Translations under genes and position numbers: made by a program
In this document: in pieces, positions 37,777 to 46,753 of the stretch
How the letters are laid out: each line of letters starts with the position of its first letter
Position numbering within the stretch: the stretch's first letter is position 1
Notes under the pieces: generated by a model
The model's input: only the letters and a program-made list of their open reading frames with translations
What the model was told of the DNA's origin: nothing
Database searches by the model: none
From: an uncultured Saprospiraceae bacterium
GTDB taxonomy: Bacteria > Bacteroidota > Bacteroidia > Chitinophagales > Saprospiraceae
Direction of reading: 5' to 3'
Assembly (NCBI GenBank): GCA_938015595.1
Contig: CALLPI010000002.1
Coordinates: 62,001-126,000 of the forward strand
DNA: 64,000 nt

Positions 37777-40386
37777 TTACTTGAGCTTGCCAAGCGAAGT
37801 GGGCATGGATTTGGGCATATTGGGAGAGCGCTGTGTCAATTGCTCGAAAGTAAAAAGACCACAATCTAGAAAGTTGACGTAGTTTTTAATGTTGGGATCA
37901 TAACCTCTTGGCGGTGCTAAAACCTGCTCATCCGGGCTCACGAGCGCATACAAGGGCTGGGAATTCTGATTGAAGTTGACAATCTGGAAGTCTGTCCACT
38001 TCTTACCTACATTGCGCAGTTTTTCGCTGCGATGCTTCGACCACAGGACTTCCTTGAGCGGCTCACGGTCGTCCACGTACAAGGAGATGAGCACATACTT
38101 TTCGTTAATGAGCTTCCACACGCGGTCGTCCACCCAGATGTGTTCTTCCACCTTGCGGCAGTTCACACAGCCATGCCCTGTAAAATCTAGTAATATGGGT
38201 TTATTTACTTCGCGGGCATAAGCCAGCCCTTCGTAGTAGTCTTTGAAGCAGTTGAGGTTGTTGGCCGACTTGGAGTAGGACGGATACCTGGCCTTGATAT
38301 CGGGATCCAGGTCAGTTTCCTTACCAGCTAGCAACAGATTGTATCGCGCCGGCGGTGCTAAACCGCTGAGTGCCCCAGGCGAGCGGTAGGTCATTTTTTC
38401 CTTATCTACTACAAAACCAGAGGCTATATATGCTGCAACTAAGAGCATCAAGCTACCCGATACGACACGCCAAGCGGGGCGATTGGGTTCGCGGCTGTCG
38501 TGCGGGAAACGCAAAATGCCCAAAAAGTGCAAGGCCATAGCTAGGGCAATAAGCGTCCAGAGTGCTATGAATACTTCGTAGGGCAGAATGCCCCAGTGCA
38601 TGGTCATATCGGCTACGGAAAGGAACTTGAGCGCCAGCGCCAACTCCAAGAATCCGAGCTGCACCTTGACGATATTCATCCAGCCGCCCGACTTGGGCAG
38701 GGAGTTGAGCCAGGCCGGAAAAGCCGCAAACAAGGCGAAAGGTAGTGCCAAAGCAGTGGAAAAACCCAACATAACGACAAACGGCCCCAACTTGTCGGTA
38801 GCCGACTGCACCAGCGCCGAGCCAATGATAGGCCCTGTACAAGAAAAAGACACAATGGCCAGCGTAGCCGCCATGAAGAATATGCCAATAAGGCCGCCTT
38901 TTTCGGCTAGTGCGTCGCTTCTGGTACCCCAGGAACTGGGCAAGGTAATCTCAAACAGCCCAAAGAAAGAGAGCGCAAAAATGACAAAGACTACAAAAAA
39001 CAGAGTGTTAGCAATCCAATTGGTGGACAGTTCATTGAGCGCAGAAGCGCCGAAAAGGAGCGTAATCAGCAAGCCGATAGACACATAAATGACAATAATG
39101 GAAGCCCCATATAGCAGGGCGTTGTGCAGGCCGCGCCTGCGATCGGTGCTCCGCTTGGTAAAAAACGACACTGTAAGCGGAATCATGGGAAATACACAAG
39201 GCGTGAGCAAGGCCAGCAAGCCGCCCAGGAAGCCGAAGAGGAAAGTCCAGCCCAGGGAACTGTTGAGCTTGGTGTCGGTTTCGCCGCAATTGCCCAGCGG
39301 ATTCTCTTGGCTCTGTTGCAGTGAAGGTATAGCTTGGTCAATGACGTTGCCTTCAATCTTGGCGCCGGCCATGGCTCGAGCAGCTTCTTGACTCAAATTG
39401 AAGCGAAACTGCTGTGAGCCATTGATGCACTGCTCGTCATCGCAGGCAGAATACTCCACCGTGCCGATAATGGGTTGGGTAACATCTGTGACAGCTACTT
39501 TTTGGGAGAATACGATGGGGCTCTCTACAAATTTGACTACCATGGCTCCACCAAAGAGCGGGTCAGCGGCTTTCTTTGTCTTGGTGTGCTCGGTTACAGA
39601 TCCTATGAGGACATAGGCGCTGCTGGGCGCAAAGACAAATGAAGTAGGCAATGGCCCTTTCACTGGGTCGGTGTGCTGGGAGTACATAGTCCAGCCCTTA
39701 TCCAATTGCACAGTGAAGGTGAGTTCGTACTCTGTATCGCTCAGTTTTTTGTGGGTATAGGTCCATTCAGAAGGGTCGTACATCTTCGCAGAATTGGGCG
39801 ATACGGGAGCAAACGGCAAGGTATTGCCAACTTCTGCATTGCTCTGACCATTGCCGACGCCCTGGCTTTGAGTGGCTTTAGGGTCAGGAGCAGCACCAGC
39901 GCCCTGGCCGGTATCGGGCTGGGTAGCAGGCAGCGTATTTTGCAGCTGAAAAGAGAACTCCACATCTTTGGGCGGCAGGCAGCGCTCGTCGTCGCAGGTC
40001 ATAAACTCCAGGTAGCCGGTGATGGGCTTGCTCAAATCTTTGACCACTACGCGCTGGGTGAAGATGGCTTTTTGGGAAAACTTGGTGAGCGTCATACCAA
40101 ACACCTTGTCGTAGCCGGTTTTTTTGTTGCCGCTCTCTTCACATTTACCCTTGAGCTGAAAGTGGGGTGCTTCGTTAAAGCTGAAAGTGGTAGGTAAAGG
40201 GCCATTGTCATTTTCCAAAAACTGAGAGTAAATAACCCATCCGTCTTCAATGGCAGCAGTAAAAACCAGGTCGAATTCCGTAGCTGAAACCTGTTTCCAG
40301 GAGGTAGCCCACTTCACAGGTGCGAGGGTTTGAGCTTGCAAGGAAGCCGCAAGGAAAAGCGCGGCAAAAACGGGAGCAAATCTCAT
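37777..40386 (-). CDS. dsbD: Thiol:disulfide interchange protein DsbD with two N-terminal DsbD-alpha-like domains
   Basis: 869 residues from ATG 40386 (MRFAPVFAALFLAASLQA is the signal peptide); the frame to 40653 would cross the promoter. Two related periplasmic domains follow at about 20-140 and 180-310, each with the pattern GWxxYSQ, GPLPT.F.F and a cysteine pair (TCDDERCLPP; ACDDEQCING). The membrane DsbD/CcdA core begins LLALLTPCVFPMIPLTVSFF. The C-terminal thioredoxin domain has GHGCVNCRKVEEHIW. It moves electrons from cytoplasmic thioredoxin to periplasmic partners, including cytochrome c maturation. The tandem duplication of the N-terminal domain is notable. Confidence 0.92.
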   Translation of the reverse strand: MRFAPVFAALFLAASLQAQTLAPVKWATSWKQVSATEFDLVFTAAIEDGWVIYSQFLENDNGPLPTTFSFNEAPHFQLKGKCEESGNKKTGYDKVFGMTLTKFSQKAIFTQRVVVKDLSKPITGYLEFMTCDDERCLPPKDVEFSFQLQNTLPATQPDTGQGAGAAPDPKATQSQGVGNGQSNAEVGNTLPFAPVSPNSAKMYDPSEWTYTHKKLSDTEYELTFTVQLDKGWTMYSQHTDPVKGPLPTSFVFAPSSAYVLIGSVTEHTKTKKAADPLFGGAMVVKFVESPIVFSQKVAVTDVTQPIIGTVEYSACDDEQCINGSQQFRFNLSQEAARAMAGAKIEGNVIDQAIPSLQQSQENPLGNCGETDTKLNSSLGWTFLFGFLGGLLALLTPCVFPMIPLTVSFFTKRSTDRRRGLHNALLYGASIIVIYVSIGLLITLLFGASALNELSTNWIANTLFFVVFVIFALSFFGLFEITLPSSWGTRSDALAEKGGLIGIFFMAATLAIVSFSCTGPIIGSALVQSATDKLGPFVVMLGFSTALALPFALFAAFPAWLNSLPKSGGWMNIVKVQLGFLELALALKFLSVADMTMHWGILPYEVFIALWTLIALAMALHFLGILRFPHDSREPNRPAWRVVSGSLMLLVAAYIASGFVVDKEKMTYRSPGALSGLAPPARYNLLLAGKETDLDPDIKARYPSYSKSANNLNCFKDYYEGLAYAREVNKPILLDFTGHGCVNCRKVEEHIWVDDRVWKLINEKYVLISLYVDDREPLKEVLWSKHRSEKLRNVGKKWTDFQIVNFNQNSQPLYALVSPDEQVLAPPRGYDPNIKNYVNFLDCGLFTFEQLTQRSPNMPKSMPTSLGKLK

Positions 40387-40423
40387 AGAAATGGCGCGAT
40401 TTTGTACATGTGTCACTAAGTCG

Positions 40424-40431
40424 CAAAGATA
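40424..40431 (-). promoter_or_regulatory. -7 box of dsbD
   Basis: TATCTTTG on the minus strand, 37 bases before ATG 40386. The -33 element is weak (TTG about 25 bases upstream). Confidence 0.5.
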
Positions 40432-40524
40432 CACTGTGCAATACATTGTAAGAAAACAATAAAAAAACCTTAACAGTTTCGTCGGATGCAGTGGTAAAGT
40501 TACGGGGCGCTGCTCAAAAAACAC

Positions 40525-40540
40525 TGTGACGTGCATCACG
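40525..40540 (-). promoter_or_regulatory. CRP/FNR-type palindrome upstream of dsbD
   Basis: TGTGA-CGTGCA-TCACG, perfect GTGA/TCAC half-sites with the same 6-base spacing as the cydA site. It lies about 95 bases beyond the -7 box, farther than a classical activator site. Confidence 0.45.
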
Positions 40541-40597
40541 CTTATGAGCAACTTGCCCAATGCGAGCCCCAAAAAGACCAGGATAATTTTTCTGTCG

Positions 40598-40923
40598 CTA
40601 CTTATAGTTAATAGTATTGAGGTATGAGTCAACCACTTTAGCAGGAGTGCCAAAGCATGTCAATGCCTCTGACAGCCCCAGCCGTGTAGCCTCCATGCCG
40701 GAATACGCGTGCACCTGCCGTATTTGCTCCAGAAGTGTACGAGCCCTTTCTACCGAGTGAGCCCTGCAAAAAGCCACCAGCAATGATTTCGGCACATCGC
40801 TCAAACTGCACATTAGGTCATAAGTCACATTTTGCTGCGCCATGCGACACAGTAGCTCAAGGTCATTCTCTACTGTGGTGATTACTTCACCTTCGAGTTT
40901 ACCCTTTTCATGGCCGATATGAT
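40598..40923 (-). pseudogene. 5'-truncated gene remnant next to palindromic element
   Basis: An open frame of about 105 codons (HEKGKLEGEVITTVENDLEL, then MCSLSDVPKSLLVAFCRAHS, ending SYLNTINYK) with no start codon between it and the palindromic element at 40924-40993, through which the frame runs. The charged EKGKLEGE start resembles the C-terminal tails of Rpn/PD-(D/E)XK transposase-type proteins, but the match is slight. The most likely reading is a gene whose front was lost or displaced at the element. Confidence 0.4.
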
Positions 40924-40993
40924 ATACTGAGCAACGCCAAGTTTTATGGATAATTTGCGGATGTTGTGCACAATGCTTGGCATTGCTCAGTAT
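40924..40993. repeat. Dispersed palindromic element, copy B
   Basis: The 18-base arms ATACTGAGCAACGCCAAG (40924-40941) and CTTGGCATTGCTCAGTAT (40976-40993) are inverted repeats with one mismatch, enclosing 34 bases (TTTTATGGATAATTTGCGGA and onward). The same core is found at 3813-3860. Such an element could be a MITE, a REP-like repeat or a transcribed hairpin. No transposase is nearby. Confidence 0.7.
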
Positions 40994-41004
40994 AAAGAAG
41001 ATCT

Positions 41005-41625
41005 CTAATGGAAGATGCCGGGGGTAATAGTCCGGCATACACCCCGATTACACATCATCACGCGCTGGAGTGAGCCATCTTCGTTGTAGAGCTTTAGTTC
41101 TCCGTGCTCGTTGTCGCCGTCTAGGTAGGTGCCCTCCGCCTTGAGTTGGCCATTGGGGTAATACTCTCTGAAAGGGCCATTTTCAGCGCCCTGCTGAAAG
41201 AGAACTGATTCGCGTAGCTGACCGTTGGGGTAGTAGCTGAGCCATTCGCCCTCAATGGCGTTGTTCACATATCTACCCAGCGTTTTGAGCTGGCCGTTTT
41301 CGTGATAGGCTCTGAAAACCCCCTCAAACAAGCCTCTGCGGTAGGTTTCCACGCTCATGGTGTCGCCATTTTCATAGTATAGGATGCGCAAGCCGTCCAG
41401 GGTATCATTTTGATAATGAGCTTCTTCCATTTTCCTGTTTTGAGCATCGTACTTCCGACACCAGCCTTCTTTAGCATGATCAGTCTTGCGCTGGGTGTAG
41501 GTAATGATATAGCCGTATTCATCGCGCGTGGTGACTTCCTCTAGCGGGATGATTTTTTGGCAGGCTTGCCACAGCAAGAACACAGACGCGAGAAGCAGAT
41601 GACACAAGGATGCATTGGCGTTCAT
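41005..41625 (-). CDS. YwqK-family (MORN-like repeat) lipoprotein
   Basis: 206 residues. MNANASLCHLLLASVFLLWQAC has a lipoprotein signal with the lipidated cysteine at WQAC. Several MORN-variant repeats follow: DGLRILYYENGDTMSVETY, EGVFRAYHENGQLKTLGRY, EGEWLSYYPNGQLRESVLF and NGPFREYYPNGQLKAEGTY. Proteins of this type are annotated as YwqK antitoxins, but in Bacteroidota most are free-standing envelope lipoproteins and no toxin gene is adjacent. The role is unknown. The palindromic element begins 11 bases after its stop. Confidence 0.8.
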   Translation of the reverse strand: MNANASLCHLLLASVFLLWQACQKIIPLEEVTTRDEYGYIITYTQRKTDHAKEGWCRKYDAQNRKMEEAHYQNDTLDGLRILYYENGDTMSVETYRRGLFEGVFRAYHENGQLKTLGRYVNNAIEGEWLSYYPNGQLRESVLFQQGAENGPFREYYPNGQLKAEGTYLDGDNEHGELKLYNEDGSLQRVMMCNRGVCRTITPGIFH

Positions 41626-41667
41626 GGCAGGCTTTTATGCCTGAAAACGAGCGCTTCAGGCAGTATA

Positions 41668-43815
41668 TTATAAGTTGGCTTCAGGGAGTTCTACCTCTAT
41701 CTTGCGCTTGAGGTAATAATAAGTTTCCATCTGCGAGCGAATGGGGATATCGCCATTGATGCGTTGGTATTCGTTAGTCATCTCATGGTCTAGAATGCGG
41801 GCTTTCACATTGTCGCTGAGCTGGATGTCGAGATAATCTTTGATTTCCTCGCGGATGGCATTGTCATAGATAGGGAAGGCGGTTTCGACGCGGAAGGAAA
41901 GGTTGCGTACCATCCAATCAGCACTGGACAGGTAAATCAGCTCTTTGCCGCCATGGTGAAACAGGAAGATACGCCCGTGCTCAAGGTATCGGTCCACGAT
42001 GCTGATGGCGTGGATGTTATCGCTAATCCCAGATACGCCTGGAGCAAGGCAGCAGATACCGCGCACGATGAGCTTGACTTCTACCCCAGCCTGGCTGGCC
42101 TGATAGAGGCGCTCTACCATTTCGCGATCTTGCATACTGTTCATTTTGAGCACTATGCGAGCTTTTTTGCCTTTTTTGGCCTGTTCGATCTCATAATCAA
42201 CGAGCTCGAGCAAACGGCTGCGCAGGTTGAACTGCCCTACGAGCAGATGCTCAAATGGTTGGGTGGGTTCTTTGCCAGTTTCTAGGAAGGAAAACACCCT
42301 GCCGGCTTCGGTAGTGAGGCGTTCATCAGCAGTGAAAATACCATAATCAGAATATACTTTGGAGGTTTCCTCGTGGAAGTTACCGGTGGAGAGGTAAGCG
42401 TACAGACGCGGCCCTTTGGGTTCCATACGGCGTATGAGGCCAATCTTGGCATGTACTTTGAGCCCTGGGAAGCTGTAGTGCACGTTCACGCCGGCTTTTT
42501 CCAGCTTTTCGCCCCATTCGATGTTGGTTTCCTCGTCGAAGCGGGCTTTCACTTCCACAAATACAGAAACTTGCTTGCCGGCTTTGACAGCATTGATGAG
42601 AGCCTCCAGGATGCGCGACTTGCGGGCTACGCGATATTGAGTAAGTTTGATGTGAGTTACTTTGGGGTCGCGGGCGGCTTCTTCAAAAAAGCGTATTACG
42701 CTCTCAAAGGATTGAAACGGTGTGTGAAGAATCTGATCTTTTTGACGAACAACGCGGAAGATGTCTTTGGCCTGCGTCAGATTAGGATGGGGCAGGGTTT
42801 CCAGTGGCGGGTACTTAAGGTGTGCCATACCAAAATCGGGAAAGCGAAAAAAATCAAAGTTATTGTGGTATCGGCCTTCCTGGAGGATATCGTACTTTTC
42901 CAGCTCAAACACTTCCTGCAGCAGACTGAGTAGAGGGGCGGGCATTTCGCGGTCATACACAAAGCGGGAGGCTGGCCCGACGTGGCGTTTGGCCAGGCTT
43001 TCCTTGATTTTCTGGATGAGGTCGCCGGAGTATTCGTCGTCTATGTAAAGTTCGGCGTCGCGGGTGAGCTTTATGGAAAATGTATCCAGAATATCATAGC
43101 CGGGAAACATCCAGGAAAGGCTGTGGCGCACAATATCGTCGAGGAAGATGACGTCGTGGCGGCCGGGCGGCGAAGGCAATTTCACGAAGCGGGGCAGGTG
43201 GTCGGAGGGGATGTTCACGATGGCGTACTCGTCAGGGGCGTAGGGTTCGCCCTTGCTGCGCATTTGCACGGCTAGGTAGAGTGCCCGATTGATGAGGAAG
43301 GGGCGAATCTTGTTTTTGACCAGTAGCACAGGCTGTACGTAGGGTAACATGTGGTCGCGGAAGTAGTTTTCTACAAACTCGCGCTGGCGGTCGTCCAGTT
43401 CTAGACGCCGCACCAGGTAGATGCCGTGCTTGCGCAATTCGGGGATGATTTGGTTTTCGAGAATGCGGCTGAACTCCTGCTGCTGATGGTTTACCCGGCG
43501 CTGAATTTCCTTGACCACTACTTTGGGCGAGGTTTCCAGCTCGCGCTTGGTCTTTTTGCCTACGCGCAGGAGGTTGCGTTGGTTGGCCATGCGCACCCGG
43601 AAAAACTCGTCGAGGTTGGAGGAGTAAATAGCCAGGAATTTGATGCGCTCAAACAATGGTACGGTGGGGTCCATGGCTTCCTGCAACACCCGGTAGTTGA
43701 ACGACAACCAACTAATGTCGCGATGAATGTAAGGAAGGTGGTTCTCCGTCTCAAAAAGAGACATCCTGGACTTTGGCCGGGTTTCGCTCAGCATGGTTGG
43801 TGCGTTTATGGTCAT
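41668..43815 (-). CDS. ppk1: Polyphosphate kinase 1
   Basis: 715 residues. The N-domain begins YIHRDISWLSFNYRVLQEA and LFERIKFLAIYSSNLDEFF, highly diagnostic of PPK1. The catalytic phospholipase-D-like motifs are VHAKIGLI (autophosphorylated histidine) and LEHGRIFLFHHGGKELIYLSSADWM. STGNFHEETSKVYSDYGIFT lies between them. The enzyme reversibly polymerises the gamma-phosphate of ATP into polyphosphate. Earlier methionines make the exact start uncertain by up to about 17 residues. It is transcribed toward the YwqK gene with a 42-base gap. Confidence 0.97.
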   Translation of the reverse strand: MTINAPTMLSETRPKSRMSLFETENHLPYIHRDISWLSFNYRVLQEAMDPTVPLFERIKFLAIYSSNLDEFFRVRMANQRNLLRVGKKTKRELETSPKVVVKEIQRRVNHQQQEFSRILENQIIPELRKHGIYLVRRLELDDRQREFVENYFRDHMLPYVQPVLLVKNKIRPFLINRALYLAVQMRSKGEPYAPDEYAIVNIPSDHLPRFVKLPSPPGRHDVIFLDDIVRHSLSWMFPGYDILDTFSIKLTRDAELYIDDEYSGDLIQKIKESLAKRHVGPASRFVYDREMPAPLLSLLQEVFELEKYDILQEGRYHNNFDFFRFPDFGMAHLKYPPLETLPHPNLTQAKDIFRVVRQKDQILHTPFQSFESVIRFFEEAARDPKVTHIKLTQYRVARKSRILEALINAVKAGKQVSVFVEVKARFDEETNIEWGEKLEKAGVNVHYSFPGLKVHAKIGLIRRMEPKGPRLYAYLSTGNFHEETSKVYSDYGIFTADERLTTEAGRVFSFLETGKEPTQPFEHLLVGQFNLRSRLLELVDYEIEQAKKGKKARIVLKMNSMQDREMVERLYQASQAGVEVKLIVRGICCLAPGVSGISDNIHAISIVDRYLEHGRIFLFHHGGKELIYLSSADWMVRNLSFRVETAFPIYDNAIREEIKDYLDIQLSDNVKARILDHEMTNEYQRINGDIPIRSQMETYYYLKRKIEVELPEANL

Positions 43816-43972
43816 GGATTATTGTACGCCGGGCGCGTTAGTTTGGTTCAACATCGGGCGAAAATAGAAAGATTCTGCACTGTTGTATGTGTAAACTTTT
43901 TGTGAGTAGTCGTGCGTCGAAAAGCAGGACAAAATTGCTGTACCTTAGCCGGCACAAACACCATCGCACACT

Positions 43973-45772
43973 ATGCAGCATCGGCTTTCTTTTTTTGCTT
44001 ACCTGGTATGCGCCGCGGTGCTCCTTGGCGCCGGCCTATTGTACTATCCCAAGTGGAACAAAGACCATACAGAAGCTACCCTGAGCTGGGACGTATCGGG
44101 CTACTACTTCTACCTGCCGGCCATTTTTATTTACAAAGACCTGAAAAAAGTAGCCTTCCGCGATAGCATACACGAAAAATACCAGCCTGCCGATACACCA
44201 TATCAAGCCTTTCAGCATCCCTCGGGAAACTACGTAATGAAATACTCCTGCGGGCTAGCATTACAATACCTGCCCTTCTTCCTTGTAGCCCATGCCCTGG
44301 CGCCTTTGCTTGGCTACCCCGCCGACGGTTTCTCCCGACCATACCAGGTTGCCATCAGCCTGGGTAGTTTGTTGGTTGCGCTGCTGGGGTTGTGGCTGCT
44401 GCGGCGCAACTTGCTGGCATATGCCAGCGATGCAGCTACCGCCATTACCCTACTGCTCATCGTACTGGGTACCAACTACCTAGACTACGCCGCCATCAAT
44501 AGCGCCATGACGCATAACTACCTCTTCACGCTATATGCCGGGCTTGTAGCGCTTACTATGAGCTGGTACAAGTCGCCTACTCTGCTCAAGGCCGCTGGCA
44601 TCGGTCTGATCATAGGGCTAGCGGCGCTTACGCGGCCTACTGAAATTCTAGCGGCGCTTATTCCTTTGCTGTGGGGGCTGAGCACCTGGAGCGAATTGCG
44701 CCAGCGCTGGGCCTTCTGGCAAAAGCATAGTGCACACCTTTTTCTTGCCATAGTTGTTTGCGGCCTGATAGGTAGCCTGCAACTGATCTACTGGAAAGCT
44801 ATAACCGGTCAATGGTTGGTATATAGCTACGAAGATCAAGGCTTTAGCTGGCTAAGCCCTCACATTGACCAAGGCGTATTCAGCTTTCGAGCGGGGTGGT
44901 TGGTATATACCCCCATGATGGGGTTTGCCGTGCTGGGGTTTGTACCGCTGCACCAGCAGCAGCGTAGTATATTCTGGGCGGTGCTGGTGTTTTTTGCGTT
45001 GTTTTTGTACGTTACATTTGCGTGGGACATCTGGTGGTACGGGGGTAGCTTGGGGCAGCGCGCCATGGTACAAAGCTACGCTGTGCTGGCTTTTCCGCTG
45101 GCAGCATTTGTTGCCTTCTTCATGGGCCAACCAGCATGGAGATATCTCACTGCGGCAGTGTGCGTCTTCTTCATCTACTACAATCTTTGGCTTACGCACC
45201 AGGCACACAAGGGGGGTATGCTCGAACCCGGCTTCATGACACGCGCCTACTTTTGGCGCATCTTTCTACGCTACGACCTACCGCCCGAAACCCGCAAACT
45301 GCTGGATACTGACCACGACTTTGGCGCCAACCGCCGCAATGTACAAACTGTTTACGAAAACAACTTCGAGCAAGCCGAAGCATGGGAGGCATGCCCTCTG
45401 CCTGCCATTGAAGGCAAGCGCTCAGTGTGCATTGGGGCAGGCCGGCAAATCAGCGAGACTTTTGCCTTCCCGCTGGCAACAGAAGGCGGACGCAAACTGC
45501 GCGCCATCGCAGTGTTTCGCTCCGCGCACAAGGAATGGAACACCTGGAAGATGGCTCAGTTTATCGTCAAAATCAAACAGGGCGACCAGGTAGTGCGCGA
45601 GCGCTCTATCCGCGTATTCCGCATACTGAATGACAACGACACTCGCGAGATTTACATAGACGTGAAACTACCCAGCCGCCGCTCCTTCGACCGCGCTGAA
45701 ATCCTGTTCTGGAATGCTGACAGTGACAAATCCCTGGCAGTGGACCAGTTGCGCGTAGAGCGAGCAGATTGA
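43973..45772 (+). CDS. Multi-pass membrane protein resembling GT-C glycosyltransferases
   Basis: 599 residues with about 10-11 membrane helices, then a soluble C-terminal domain of about 150 residues (from DTDHDFGANRRNVQTVYENN to the end). SWDVSGYYFYLPAIFIYKD after the first helix has the acidic residue expected in the first loop of GT-C enzymes, and LTRPTEILAALIPLLWGL and FAWDIWWYGGSLGQRAM are conserved-looking loop motifs. Such proteins transfer sugars from lipid carriers. The acceptor is unknown, and the C-terminal beta-rich domain could bind glycan. Monocistronic, divergent from ppk1. Confidence 0.68.
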   Translation: MQHRLSFFAYLVCAAVLLGAGLLYYPKWNKDHTEATLSWDVSGYYFYLPAIFIYKDLKKVAFRDSIHEKYQPADTPYQAFQHPSGNYVMKYSCGLALQYLPFFLVAHALAPLLGYPADGFSRPYQVAISLGSLLVALLGLWLLRRNLLAYASDAATAITLLLIVLGTNYLDYAAINSAMTHNYLFTLYAGLVALTMSWYKSPTLLKAAGIGLIIGLAALTRPTEILAALIPLLWGLSTWSELRQRWAFWQKHSAHLFLAIVVCGLIGSLQLIYWKAITGQWLVYSYEDQGFSWLSPHIDQGVFSFRAGWLVYTPMMGFAVLGFVPLHQQQRSIFWAVLVFFALFLYVTFAWDIWWYGGSLGQRAMVQSYAVLAFPLAAFVAFFMGQPAWRYLTAAVCVFFIYYNLWLTHQAHKGGMLEPGFMTRAYFWRIFLRYDLPPETRKLLDTDHDFGANRRNVQTVYENNFEQAEAWEACPLPAIEGKRSVCIGAGRQISETFAFPLATEGGRKLRAIAVFRSAHKEWNTWKMAQFIVKIKQGDQVVRERSIRVFRILNDNDTREIYIDVKLPSRRSFDRAEILFWNADSDKSLAVDQLRVERAD

Positions 45773-45849
45773 GCACAGAGGAGGAAGTAAAATGCTGCTT
45801 TTTGCGTATCTCCATTCTGTAGGGGTTACAACTTTTGGCATTATTTCTC

Positions 45850-45897
45850 TATTTTACACGTCCAGGCGTAGAAAATGCGTTTAATACGTGTAAAATA
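45850..45897. promoter_or_regulatory. 12-base inverted repeat upstream of the DksA-like gene
   Basis: TATTTTACACGT (45850-45861) and ACGTGTAAAATA (45886-45897) are perfect inverted repeats 24 bases apart, 77 bases before ATG 45974. They could be two operator half-sites or a hairpin with a long loop. No T-run follows directly. Confidence 0.45.
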
Positions 45898-45973
45898 AAC
45901 CACTAAAAATCAAAGCAGTCAATTTTGGGTAAAAAGCCTAAGTGTCAGATTTGTACAAGAAAAATATCACATC

Positions 45974-46303
45974 ATGCAACTTGACCATGAAGAAATCCGC
46001 CGAAATATCGAGATCGAAATCGCCAAAACTGAGGAAAAAATAGAAAGCTACCGGGAAATGTTGCAACCCATAGGCCCGGACAATGCCATCGGGCGGGTAA
46101 GCCGTATGGATGCTATTGTGAATAGTGGTGTGGTAGAGGCTGCACTACGGGAGGCCGAACAGAAACTATCGCAACTCAAAACCATGCTTGGCAAGGTGGG
46201 CGACCCTAACTTCGGAGTGTGCCAGCGCTGTGGCAATCCCATTCCGTACCGGCGGCTCCTAATCATGCCGCAAAGCCCATACTGTATGGGGTGCGCCAAG
46301 TGA
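45974..46303 (+). CDS. TraR/DksA-type C4 zinc-finger protein
   Basis: 109 residues. The N-terminal half is a helical hairpin (EEIRRNIEIEIAKTEEKIES, then VEAALREAEQKLSQLKTML). The C-terminus is a four-cysteine zinc finger, CQRCGNPIPYRRLLIMPQSP to CMGC, as in DksA/TraR proteins that bind the RNA polymerase secondary channel. The acidic DxxDA tip of classic DksA is not evident, although RMDAIV lies near the expected tip. It is shorter than E. coli DksA. A transcription-modulating role is inferred from the family. Confidence 0.85.
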   Translation: MQLDHEEIRRNIEIEIAKTEEKIESYREMLQPIGPDNAIGRVSRMDAIVNSGVVEAALREAEQKLSQLKTMLGKVGDPNFGVCQRCGNPIPYRRLLIMPQSPYCMGCAK

Positions 46304-46753
46304 TTTATGGATGAAAAAAGCCTTTCATTTCTCTCACCCTGCGCCACTGCAGCTTCTTTCCAAACTATCAAGAAAACTTTAGAGTTGCTCTCTGGGTTAG
46401 CAGTTGCCTACCTATCGCCTTGCAGAATGGCTCATGCCCCAGCAGCCCTCTTGGTTACATATTGCCGTATATGAGGCTGCCAAAAGCAAGTTTGACAGAT
46501 TGCGTTTGCACCAACCCTCTGCTCGCAGATTGGCAATTGCTACAAGGTGTTTCTATGATATTGCTATGGGGCGACGTAGACTTACTCCTTTTCATCATTC
46601 ATTCCTCATTTTGAGGCATTTGTTCTGGTCATCTTCCGTTACTTGGAAGCATGCATATCTGTTTGCTCGCGTATCATCCGACGATGTGTATTTGAGGAAG
46701 GCTATCAGACAACTTGTATAAAGGTAGGTCAAGATGCCTGCTGAGTCTGCTAC
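46304..46753. other. Intergenic stretch without a supported gene
   Basis: Two weak frames exist: 46307-46477 (56 residues, MDEKSLSFLSPCATAASFQT onward) and 46404-46721 (TTG start, 105 residues). Neither has a promoter box, motif or recognisable family. No repeat or terminator stands out. Confidence 0.5.

Noticed and set aside
41005-41625. Toxin-antitoxin system at the YwqK gene
   Set aside because: YwqK-like repeats alone do not show antitoxin function; no toxin gene is adjacent and the protein is a lipoprotein.
46404-46721. 105-residue frame after the DksA-like gene
   Set aside because: TTG start, no promoter box, no recognisable motif, odd composition.
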